64,000 nt of DNA from Craspedostauros australis (Eukaryota; Bacillariophyta; Bacillariophyceae; Mastogloiales; Achnanthaceae), in assembly GCA_026770025.1 (NCBI GenBank), contig JAMXDE010000020.1, forward strand, positions 124,001 through 188,000, read 5' to 3'. Positions 11,701 to 20,000 of this stretch are shown here, in pieces; position 1 is the first letter of the stretch; every line of letters starts with the position of its first letter. The notes under the pieces are model-generated. The model had not been told where the DNA came from. It saw nothing but the letters and a program-made list of their open reading frames with translations, and did no database searches. Position numbers and translations under genes: made by a program.

Positions 11701-12485
11701 ATCAGGTCCGAGCCAGTTTCATCGAGCGCACCGTCAAAGTCGCGGGGTGCGGACGCTACCGCCATCTCATCGTGTTCCTTGTGTGCCCGTCAACAGGAGT
11801 CGACGCGGCCATGTCCCAGAGTGTTGCGCAGATCCAGAATGCCCTTCTCTGCTTCTCCCCAACCCCAGTCCATTTCTACGTCATGTTTGCCACGGTGCTG
11901 TCGGCACACCTTGATCGTCTGTTCCGCGTGAAGGTGCCTGATTCCTGGGGCATCAAGCTGCGCCCGATGCTTGCCAATCCCCGCGCGATGGAACGCGTCC
12001 GTTTCCTTCTCAACCTCATCCCAACGCTGTCATTACACGAGGCACTCTGGATGCTCGACCCTGGCCCTTTCAATGGCAGAGATCCCGATGAGATGGTCAT
12101 GCTCACGCGCTTCCAGGCGTTGCTGGGGAAAAATAATCGCCTTCGGGCCATCTTGCTGAAGGACGTCGAGGAGAATCCCAATCGGAAGCCGCAGATCCGA
12201 GTAGCCCCGATCATCCAGCTTCAGATCATCGTTCATGCTGTCGTCGCAAGCTTCCAACCGTGCCCGCCGATGCCGCAAAGCCAGCTTCAACCTGGATCGG
12301 GAGGCAGATGGGGGCCACAATCATCTCCGCCAACAACACCGATGGGACGTCAGGCTGATGCGCCAGCGGAAGCGATCGAGATGCAACTGCGAATGCAAAC
12401 CAGCATGCAAGGGCATTCGCGACAGCCGTACATGGATGGATCTACGGGGAATGGGCCCTTCCGTCCCTACCACCGCCACTATTGA
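8763..12485 (+). CDS. Large protein with possible XPF-like/HhH C-terminal module
   Basis: The ORF gives 1240 aa from ATG 8763; later ATGs (for example 8814) are possible starts. Roughly residues 1-880 are low complexity: acidic Asp/Glu stretches, a His/Gln tract, and Ser/Pro-rich regions with basic patches (RKRPPALEAQSKPKRPRR). From about 11420 to 12190 the sequence turns globular. Beta-like strands (HIILLICSEAFVERWG, DAILVVHDTP, SIGVIVASLEDM, HLIVFLVCPS, PVHFYVMFATVLSAHL) alternate with helices. The domain ends in FLLNLIPTLSLHEALWML, which resembles a helix-hairpin-helix placed as in XPF-family proteins. The layout recalls catalytically dead members such as SPO16, SHOC1/ZIP2 or FAAP24, but I see no ERKxxxD nuclease motif and the assignment is inference. 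If correct, a nuclear DNA-junction-binding role is likely. Confidence 0.6.
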   Translation: MRGRQRAREHERSRITSMLAKILPPQNETKQTIHSGRSGRVFTSWIFPRARICKPNAMSRNMNCNMATSTNTSMSAPSDLDSVCTTATTTSTQAKIPCFSCQGDTSDSEDSMWHCADNDAGNDADNDTQKTSATCEYWYKDAPPPPPASRGWDDSGVEQDFHQSSMAAYRSIQVLACFHYAAWSSCICFSIQHQQVIAMCHMHDSSSSSPSATSRVIAQDTISTRTSRATAAQGMVSSWTQRPLFASSAPSQSATRAPFAHDLPADHAANLIFQHPPQIPANLFAPVNTPRATLSLVGAVKLDQLSTPIRPNLSQSRHVTNRCLYEHLITMMDDMYDELMDAVDAASGFHNQEIPQGIDTSMGDYFPEQDASWDEQEPQLLQQHHHHQSQPQRAEEHDEEHDECEQEPGVDSVGGVNSSQHAPEPSSSHAGRDSSSKVDESTADQRSGADCQCQCRDQASLPGTNEDVDQNEDLRVLVHAGAKEDVRKDVDLDADDAMEADADAKVDTEQDAESKQPVHDPKVDQRQTPNKEPDHEAADETAEAAETKERKKRPPASTVQLVHDQPTEDRALIDAPSDSEPPVATSLLEKYGLAIGMANCEGSHPSPPNRHLRDEEHINVTATISTTNATVLAQRNSAQPEATTGSEARRKKVPRVSPDKASAPLDSALLSTGRDNTMPPQSPSPASPASYPSSPSYSNRTNEATVERSIPSGATRNTCTPSRQRPNVDSRAMSQHTAIVPVDGTDDQNQPPLSSPTQHGASRKRPPALEAQSKPKRPRRILGTVDTNSALGESLQTCPTSATAHGPGSTIVNSCISQFREGHMRDRCLENPVAARQDHGVGGNEGMRKQEDDASFQRRGANQHRQQSPQQQQQRHEPQQEQQQQHIILLICSEAFVERWGEVIVGLMQFRINSQAKYGQIAASGNSNGTHNDQATEPTKQKDAILVVHDTPMLAACQVDIEFPGSIGVIVASLEDMRHDQVRASFIERTVKVAGCGRYRHLIVFLVCPSTGVDAAMSQSVAQIQNALLCFSPTPVHFYVMFATVLSAHLDRLFRVKVPDSWGIKLRPMLANPRAMERVRFLLNLIPTLSLHEALWMLDPGPFNGRDPDEMVMLTRFQALLGKNNRLRAILLKDVEENPNRKPQIRVAPIIQLQIIVHAVVASFQPCPPMPQSQLQPGSGGRWGPQSSPPTTPMGRQADAPAEAIEMQLRMQTSMQGHSRQPYMDGSTGNGPFRPYHRHY

Positions 12486-12706
12486 TTGAGCCCAGACAAA
12501 TGGAATCTACCAAACCAAACCAAACCAATGGTGATGGCTATGCAAAATAAACCGCAGCGATACAACATTAGTACAGTCATTTGATCATACTCGCTGACAT
12601 GATGGGACGACTTGGATGTTTGTAGGGCGCGCGAACTGCCTTTGTGAACGGACCGGCATTGGCAACATGGCAAATACAGGCTCTAAACAAGTGCTCCGAT
12701 TAAACT

Positions 12707-15001
12707 CTAAAACAGTTGGAATGTCGGATCCGCCGCCTTGAGCTTGGCGTAGACGGTCTCGAGGTTGTCATCGTCCTCGATCTTGAATGGCCCGTTGTAG
12801 TCCTCCGGCTCCATCCCTCGCAAGATGCGGATCAACTCATCTTGCTGATCCTCGTCGTTTGGGTCGATCATGCGTCCTCCCAAGGGCTCGTCCACGTAAT
12901 TCGACAAGGAGTCTTCGATTTCCTGTCGCACATCTCGCTTCCTGGCGCCCGACAGGTCCTTCATGCTGAGATCCTTGCTCCATTCGGACTCTGCCTCATC
13001 CACCATGATCGGCGGTCCTGTCGTTGGGAGGAAAGTACGTGAATAGGTCTCCATGAAGCCCGTCGATAATAGGCACGCGATTTCAGCATCGCCATCATCC
13101 ACGCCAAGCTGACCCGCTCCACCGAATTCATCATCGACGAAGCGCTCGTATTCATCGGCGTCATCGCCATCGTCTTCGTAGTCGATCTCGCCGCTTAATC
13201 CGATGTGGGCAAAGCCATGATCTTGGTCTGGGAACACCTTGACCACGGTGTCCTTGACTCGGTCATCCTCTTCCAGCACTGTCTTGAGAAGCGCAGCATC
13301 CTCGGTCGTCGCGCCTGGAATATCGTCCTTGCCGCCGAAGACCGCCATGACGGCCATTTGTCGCGTTGCTTCAGGTTTGCTCTCTTCTTCTGCAGTATCG
13401 TCATTATCAGCAGTATCTTCAATCACCGGTGGAGGCAACTGCGTGGTGCGTTGTGCTCCGAACAGTTCCCGAGCATTGTACCGGGTTGGATACCACGCAA
13501 TGACGACGCCAGGATTGATGAGAGGAGGACCGATGGTGCCGTCGATGTCATGGATTTGGCCGTCGGGGAAATATCCGGCGCCGACCTCCAACGCTCGCCC
13601 ACCGCCGTAGCAGGTACCCCAGACAGCGATGGAGGTGACATGGTACTGCGCCCGCAAGACGGCGGCAGCTGCGCGGATATCAATATTGACGCGAACGTCA
13701 GAATGCTCGCTTCGCCATTCTTCGTAGGTTTGTCCTTCGTGATTGTATCCCTGCTGTTCCCGCGTCTTGTCCTCGCTCCACGGACGGCCTCTGAAGAGAT
13801 CTGGCACCATGACGACCACCGGTTGACACTCGAAGGCGATTTTTTCTGCCAACATTTTGGTGTCTTCCGCGAAGGCACCGTAGACATCGCTGAGGAAGAT
13901 GACGCCCTGCACCTGCTGCGCAGATATCTGCTCGCCCGTCATGGAGTACTTGCCCCAATCGGAGAAGTCACGATGCAGGATGTCCGCGTAGAGGCCGGTC
14001 TCGTCTCCTTCATCGACTCCTTCGTCCATGTAGAAGGGACGCTTGGCTGCCTTTTCTCGTTTCTCTTGAATTTCTCGCAGCCGCACTTCGGGGTTGCCGT
14101 CGTCCGTGCGATTCTTGCCTGCCAGATATGGCTTGAGAGCATCGCGGCTGGCGACGACAAAGGCCTGCACGTCGGTCTGGTTGGACCCCGGGTACTCGAC
14201 GATTGTGCGCGACAAGCCATCGACGATGGGGCTGCGTCCTTCGTAATCATCGACGATCCTCGCTTCGGAGCCCCAGGTCTCTGGTTCGACCGAGGAGGAG
14301 GAGGCTTCGTCGGGGATATCGTCGCCGACGTAAATGGTGTCATCATCATCGTCATCAGGAGAAGTCTCGGTTTTACCGCCGGCAAGGCTGGCCGCATCCT
14401 CGTCTTGAGTGGGCGTCGCAGGCACGCCATCCTCCCCGCCGATCGATCGGAACGATTTGCCAACGTCCTTTTCATCCAGGTAGGCAGTGACGTCGATGAA
14501 CTCCCTCTTGCCATCCTCGCTCATCTTGTTCTTGTCTTGACTTTCCTCTGCGGAAAGCATCTCAGCGTCGTCATTGTCGTTGCCGGCACTGAAGGACGGT
14601 GGCACTGTCGTGGTGGCCATCAGGCGTTGAATGAGGTCTTCTTTGATGCCGTCGACAGGTTGACCACGCAACCGCAGCTGCTGCTGCAACTGCGGGACGG
14701 TCATCGTCTTGAGATCGTCTTCGTTGAGTGCTGCATCGAATCCCCCAGTCTGAAACGGTTCGCCAGCGCCCGCTATGGTGCTGTAGTCTTCGTCATCGTA
14801 GTCATCGTCGTCGTACAAGTCCAGCTGGTCGTTTGGTTTGGAGGAGAGCAATGGCTTGATCGATCGACGCAGCGTCGGTCTGGTGGTGGAAGGCAGCTGC
14901 ACCGTAAACGCAGAGACAGGCTGGATGGCGTGCTCGGTCGCCGAGATGACGAGCACTGCCAAGAGCGCAGATGCCCCGAATCCTGCACCAATCGGACGCA
15001 T
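12707..15001 (-). CDS. Plastid-targeted SAP-domain/dienelactone hydrolase fusion, 764 aa
   Basis: The N-terminus is a bipartite plastid pre-sequence: a hydrophobic signal (GASALLAVLVIS), then VSAF at residues 29-32, then TVQLPSTTRPTLRR. A SAP-type helix-turn-helix follows at about 94-128 (LKTMTVPQLQQQLRLRGQPV). After an acidic linker, the dienelactone hydrolase fold occupies about 360-640. The nucleophile elbow GTCYGG places Cys464; an Asp at 559/560 (FGGKDDIP) and His595 (DQDHGF) complete the alpha/beta-hydrolase triad typical of DLH proteins. A strongly acidic tail ends the protein. DLH enzymes hydrolyse dienelactones or small esters; the substrate here is unknown. SAP domains usually bind DNA, so this may be a nucleoid-associated or RNA-associated plastid hydrolase (inference). 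Confidence 0.8.
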   Translation of the reverse strand: MRPIGAGFGASALLAVLVISATEHAIQPVSAFTVQLPSTTRPTLRRSIKPLLSSKPNDQLDLYDDDDYDDEDYSTIAGAGEPFQTGGFDAALNEDDLKTMTVPQLQQQLRLRGQPVDGIKEDLIQRLMATTTVPPSFSAGNDNDDAEMLSAEESQDKNKMSEDGKREFIDVTAYLDEKDVGKSFRSIGGEDGVPATPTQDEDAASLAGGKTETSPDDDDDDTIYVGDDIPDEASSSSVEPETWGSEARIVDDYEGRSPIVDGLSRTIVEYPGSNQTDVQAFVVASRDALKPYLAGKNRTDDGNPEVRLREIQEKREKAAKRPFYMDEGVDEGDETGLYADILHRDFSDWGKYSMTGEQISAQQVQGVIFLSDVYGAFAEDTKMLAEKIAFECQPVVVMVPDLFRGRPWSEDKTREQQGYNHEGQTYEEWRSEHSDVRVNIDIRAAAAVLRAQYHVTSIAVWGTCYGGGRALEVGAGYFPDGQIHDIDGTIGPPLINPGVVIAWYPTRYNARELFGAQRTTQLPPPVIEDTADNDDTAEEESKPEATRQMAVMAVFGGKDDIPGATTEDAALLKTVLEEDDRVKDTVVKVFPDQDHGFAHIGLSGEIDYEDDGDDADEYERFVDDEFGGAGQLGVDDGDAEIACLLSTGFMETYSRTFLPTTGPPIMVDEAESEWSKDLSMKDLSGARKRDVRQEIEDSLSNYVDEPLGGRMIDPNDEDQQDELIRILRGMEPEDYNGPFKIEDDDNLETVYAKLKAADPTFQLF

Positions 15002-15186
15002 CTTGGGTGGTAAAGTGGAGAAGGTTGTGGCGGCGTGTTAGAGTCGGTCGTATGGTACCGTATCAATGTCTTTCTGTGAGGACAACGATGTGCCGCACTT
15101 GGTCTGGTGCTGTCTTGGTTTGCTGTTGTGGGTGGCAGGTGGTGGTGTGATAGTTGGTGGCTTGTGGATCTGGATGCTGGTGCCAG

Positions 15187-15200
15187 GGGCTTCCGGTAAA
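15187..15200 (+). repeat. Left terminal inverted repeat of the MITE-like element
   Basis: GGGCTTCCGGTAAA; exact complement of 16000-16013. Flanked outside by CAG. Confidence 0.8.
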
Positions 15201-15349
15201 ACGGACTATCGGACTAACGAACAGCATCACTATTTGGTTAACGGACGATATTAGTCGTGAATGCGAAATTCTTAGTCATGATTGGAATGTCGTACTTGGC
15301 GTTTATGGTTTATGCAATCCGTGATTGAATTGTCTCTAGCCTACAGCGA

Positions 15350-15499
15350 AAAAAAAAATGCCCTAAAATAAGGCACCTTTTGAAAAGATGCCCTATTTAG
15401 GGCACGTTTTGAAAAGGTGCCCTATTTAAGGCACGTTTTGAAAAGGTGCCCTATTTAAGGCACGTTTTGAAAAGGTGCCCTATTTTAGGGCACGTTTTG
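15350..15499. repeat. Left array of five near-palindromic 29-30 bp repeats
   Basis: Units begin at about 15350, 15383, 15412, 15441 and 15470. Each has a left arm AAAAGGTGCCC (or AAAAGATGCCC), a 5-7 base A/T spacer and a right arm GGGCACGTTTTG (or AGGCACGTTTTG), so each copy can fold on itself. The first unit is variant, with a longer A run and a CACCTTTTG right arm. Two adjacent units (15412 and 15441) are identical. Confidence 0.9.
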
Positions 15500-15716
15500 T
15501 TTCACAATAGCCCAGCCACGATGGGCACATTCCACAAAGCCATCAACGGGGAACGATGTGGACGTCACTGAATGACGAATCAGAACACTAATACTTATCG
15601 TCAACTTGGCGTGACATGCCTTTGATAATCCTCTGTCGTCGCGTTGTTGCGCGGGATTTGCTCTTGCTCTTTCTGTCGTCCAATCGGCTGCGAACAGCGA
15701 CATGTGGGTGAGGGAG

Positions 15717-15863
15717 AAAAGGTGCCCTATTTAGGGCACGTTTTGAAAAGATGCCCTATTCAGGGCACGTTTTGAAAAGGTGCCCTATATAAGGCACGTT
15801 TTGAAAAGATGCCCTAATTTAAGGCACGTTTTGAAAAGGTGCCCTATTTTAGGGCATCTTTTG
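15717..15863. repeat. Right array of five near-palindromic 29-30 bp repeats
   Basis: Units begin at 15717, 15746, 15775, 15804 and 15834, in the same orientation as the left array. The spacers vary (TATTTA, TATTCA, TATATA, TAATTTA, TATTTTA), while the AAAAG and CACGTTTTG ends are conserved. The last unit ends GGGCATCTTTTG, mirroring the variant first unit of the left array, so the outermost units are inverted relative to each other. Confidence 0.9.
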
Positions 15864-15999
15864 ACATCGCACAGATACGAGTCGCGAGTGGCGACGACAA
15901 TGTCTGAAGGACATGGCAATCAAGACTAATAAAATCTCATTCACGACTAACAGTGTTCGTAAGTCCGTTAAAATGCACCCGAACCACCATGTCCGGCAG

Positions 16000-16013
16000 T
16001 TTACCGGAAGCCC
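16000..16013 (-). repeat. Right terminal inverted repeat of the MITE-like element
   Basis: Complement of the left end, followed outside by CAG at 16014-16016. Confidence 0.8.
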
Positions 16014-16016
16014 CAG

Positions 16017-17071
16017 CGCGAACATCAGAATGGCGGTTTGTGTTCGCTGTTCGCACCGCTTTCCTGGCCAGTGGCTGGTGGTTGGATCCTCTCTCTGGAT
16101 TCGGGTCTCCAGCCGCTTCTCTCCTTGATGCCTGTTTTCTTCGTTGGGATCGTCCTCCGACCAATGCGATCTACTCCGCCCCAGACACATCACGACAGAT
16201 GTGTTGTGATGTGTTTTGATGTTTCTTTGTTCGGCTTTTCTTGTTTGGTTGTTACTTTGATTGGTGTCAATTCAATCGAAGGAGTCGGTAGTTCCCAAGA
16301 CGCGGAGGAATCCAACGAACCGTCAAGAAAGAGATGGACGACATCATCCATCCAATGAAATTCCGAGCTGAGACAGTTTCTCCGACAACGTGTCACCGCA
16401 GATGGATCAATCATGAATCAGGGAGATGGAAAACTTCGCGAGTTTTGGTGTTGGGCGAACTGCGGGAAAATCGGGTGCGGCACTTCTGTGTGGTGGTGGT
16501 GGTGGTTGTCGCGTGTTTCGCGTCTGCGTGCACGAGTCATGGCGCCATCCTCGTTGACGTGGGAGAACGCGAACGTCAAGGGAAGAACGCACAAAGGCAT
16601 CACCACAGCACACAAGCGAAAGCGCTGAAGTGGAGTGGACACAGAGTACATCGTGGAGCCACTCTCCGCTCATACCATCGCATACTCTTCCCTCTTGCAA
16701 CTATTATATTACATTATTATATTCTATAGAATATTCTATAATAATATTATATTACAAGACCAAGAGACAGCAAGCGTCTCGAGAAAGGCTGACACGACGC
16801 CAATCTCGCGCTGATCCTCGATAGGCCCACTGCGATCGTACCCTCCTGGCGTGTCTGCCAGCGTGTCTGCCAGCGTGTCTGCCAGCGTGTCTGGCGCCTG
16901 TTTGCAGCTGACCACGGGTGCTTCATCCCGTCGACACCATACACTGGATTGGTGCTTGAGGACCATTGGGTTTGGATGGTTCGGGCGAGCAAGGACCAAC
17001 GAGCACAGCACGAGCACGGCAGATCCACAGCAACAAAGTCATCACGTGAACAGAGGTGGCCATAAAACATC
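16017..17071. other. Intergenic region upstream of the kinase gene
   Basis: About 1 kb with no supported gene. It includes an AT-rich, partly palindromic stretch near 16700-16756 (ATATTCTATAGAATAT-like) and the 12-bp tandem repeat listed separately. Probably promoter and 5' UTR of the kinase gene. Confidence 0.5.
16851..16898. repeat. 12-bp tandem repeat, four copies
   Basis: Three exact copies of GTGTCTGCCAGC (16851, 16863, 16875) and one diverged copy (16887). Confidence 0.9.
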
Positions 17072-20000
17072 ATGAACGGCGGAATGGTCCACTCTGCTCG
17101 ACCACAGTCGCAGCCGCAGTCTCAACCACACAGGAATGAACCCAACGGGCATGTGGTGGGAGAACCTTCAGTAATGCCGCAGGCATCAATGGCACCAGCG
17201 AATACAGGACAATCGCAGCCGCAGTCGCAGTCGCAAGCACAGTCACAGACTGTGTTCCTGCCGCCCCTGCCCTCGCAATCTGCAGCCGAAGGCCCCGGTT
17301 CGGAACCTCTCACGGCGTTGAAAAATTCAGGTCACTCTGGCAGCGTGAGTGCAAGTGCCAGTGTGGCCACTCCTCCTTTCAACAACGTCACCAGAGGACC
17401 CAACCGTAATGGGAGCACGGCCTCCGTGCAGTCCGATCGTCGCATGCCTCCGCCTTCGCACATGGATCCGTATTCTCAGTCTCACGGGTATGATCACGGA
17501 CATGAGCATTTGCATGGACATGGGCCTCCACATGGATCTGGACCTGACTATGGGCCCAGAACTGGATACGCCCCAGGATCTGTATCTGGACATGGACAGG
17601 GACACGGACACGATCAACCGCACGGGCACCCTCGCTCTCATTCACACCCGCTTGCCCATTCACAGCGGTACCCGCACACACGATCCACGCCGTCGTCGAC
17701 ATCAGATCTGCACCCGCAATCGCATCCGCATGGGAATTCTCACCCACACTCCCGTTCTCACCAGCAACTTCATGACCATGGTGATTACTTGTATCAAGAT
17801 CATGATCCTGCACCCCGCACAAACCAGCACTCAGACAGACATCCGGATCAGCGCATGCCGCAGCAACAGCATCGCGGTCCACCTCAGAGATCGCAGCCGC
17901 AACCAACGTCCATGATACCAGAGCAGAGATTCCCGCCATCACACCAGTATCCACTCTCGCAATCACAAGGACAATCACAACTGCCACCAGATCGTTTCGA
18001 CCGCCAGCGTCAGCATCCATATGAACGACAACAGCAACAACAACGGCAGCAGCAGCAGCAGAACCACCAGATGCCAAGTAATGTCATGCCACCAAGTGAA
18101 ATGCTCTCTCCAACGAGTTTGCCTTGGACAGTCGGCAGCACTGATGGCAAGTTTGCCACCATGACGATCATGCGACAGGAGGAACTGGAGAGACAGCAGC
18201 ATCAACTCCGACAGCATCAACGACAACAAATGCAACACAACGAGATACCGCACCAGACACAAAATGCATCATGGGACTCGCCTCCTGTTTCAGGAGCGAC
18301 AATCGGTGTTGCAGGCGAAGCCTCGTCTCAGCAGCAGCAGCCACAGTTGCAACCACCGGCCATGGATGGTAGTCCTACCCTGCAGACATCCAACGATGCA
18401 AACTCAAACTCAAACGGTGAAACGCATGGCAAGCGAGATGCGAATGGCATGGACAATATGGAACACTCTGGCGGTGTGAAGATCATGGATGATTCGGCCG
18501 TCGACGGCGTTGCGATCGACGCCTACACACCCAGCTCCGCAATCCTCGACAGCATGAAAGCCATTCGGGGTGGTAGATCGTTGTATCACGATCGCCTCTT
18601 CCAGCAGCCGTCATCGTCGGTCGAATCTGTCCTTGCTGCCAGCTGCGACATCATGGGATTTGACATTGCCGAGATGTGGCTCAGAACGGGCCCGAAAACA
18701 CACCAGCTCACCAACTCGCATCTCAGACCAACAGCCTTGGAGGACTCCGTGCGCAAGGACCTCGTCGATGTGTACTACGGTGAACGCAGCAACGAACGAA
18801 CGCATCGATTGTCACCTGCACTTTGCAAGCGCGCGAAGGATGCCAACGACGTGGTTTGGGTCACGGCTCACACATCTCATGGCGCGGAGACGCTGCGCTG
18901 CAGCCTCAGCAATGTCCATACTGCTGTGGCCGTGCCTGTTTGTCATGAGGCATCCAACACCAACGTCACCATCATCTACTTCTCCATCCGAAGGTACGTG
19001 CGCTCAAACCAAGCTCTTGAACTGTGCTTTTGGACGGTTGCGTGTCGTGGAATGCAAGCGCAAGTGCAAGCGCAAGTGCAAGCGCAAGTGCAAGTGCGAC
19101 CGACCATCGTTGCAAACACTGGCTTCACGAACACGGCATGAAATACCGACGATGGGTGTCATTTGGAGTTGACATCACGACCGCTGAGCGAAGAAACGTG
19201 TCAACAAAAAGATTCCACACGGATTCACACACGCGCCCAAATCTGCAATTTCGACGCGCCAGCTGAAATTGCACTTCGCGTGGGCGCACCCTTGGATTCG
19301 TCACGAATTCCCCAACAACCTCTGTTGTGTCGCCTGGCTCTTGGTGTTGGCTGATTCCAACCTCCCACAATCCCACGAATCCATGCATCTCACCAAAGGA
19401 ACCAACCCTCCATCATGTTTCGCTTCCATCATCTCTACGCCCCCCTCAAATCGCCCATGTCGCTTATGGCTGTGCTCGTGCCATAATGGATCAATTACGA
19501 ATGTCGCACTATCGGACTGTCGGACCATCACATGCACACCCATTCGCGTCCATTCACGTACACACTCGCATCCACGGTAACTCCTCATTTCCGACGGGAT
19601 TGCCAATGCGATTGCGGTTGGTGTAAACCGATGGGTGCAATCTCGACCGTGATGCCCATGCTACTCGTATACACTATCGCTCGACAATTGGTGCTTGAAT
19701 CTACGCTCTGCCATGCCACACCATGCCATGCTTGCGCGGACGCATATTGCCCGAACCGCAAACAATGGGCACTCCACTATTCCTCCCCATCCACCTGACG
19801 ATCGCAGGATTGTGATGAAACCAACTGCTATCGAATTCCTGGTACATGTATCGTTAGCAGCCGCGGTTGCATCCGTCACCAATCTTGCGAAAGCGGGCCT
19901 TGTCCAGGACACGTCAAGGCAGGAACTCCACAAACGTAATCATTCCGCCGATGATCCCACCCTGACGCAGCAACTGGATTCACGCCAAAAGCACAGGATG

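Larger units (their letters stand above)
15184..16016. mobile_element. Non-autonomous DNA transposon (MITE-like), 827 bp plus CAG target-site duplication
   Basis: The element body is 15187-16013. Its ends are perfect 14-bp inverted repeats, GGGCTTCCGGTAAA at 15187-15200 and its complement at 16000-16013. Immediately outside lie identical CAG trinucleotides (15184-15186 and 16014-16016), a plausible 3-bp target-site duplication. Inverted similarity continues inward for about 100 bp: TTAACGGAC at 15238-15246 matches the complement at 15963-15971, and TTAGTCGTGAAT at 15251-15262 matches the complement at 15939-15950. The interior holds two arrays of near-palindromic repeats around a roughly 220-bp unique core. 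No transposase or other convincing ORF exists. GGG-starting ends and a 3-bp duplication fit PIF/Harbinger-type MITEs, but the superfamily is inference. It lies between the 5' end of the DLH gene and the kinase gene. Confidence 0.8.

Noticed and set aside
13205..15013. 602-codon plus-strand ORF antisense to the SAP-DLH gene
   Set aside because: It is the mirror of a well-supported gene with targeting signal and catalytic triad; its own product has no domain and arises from codon bias of the real strand.
15350..15863. CRISPR-like look of regularly spaced repeats
   Set aside because: Units abut directly with no unique spacers, the context is eukaryotic, and the repeats sit inside an element with terminal inverted repeats.
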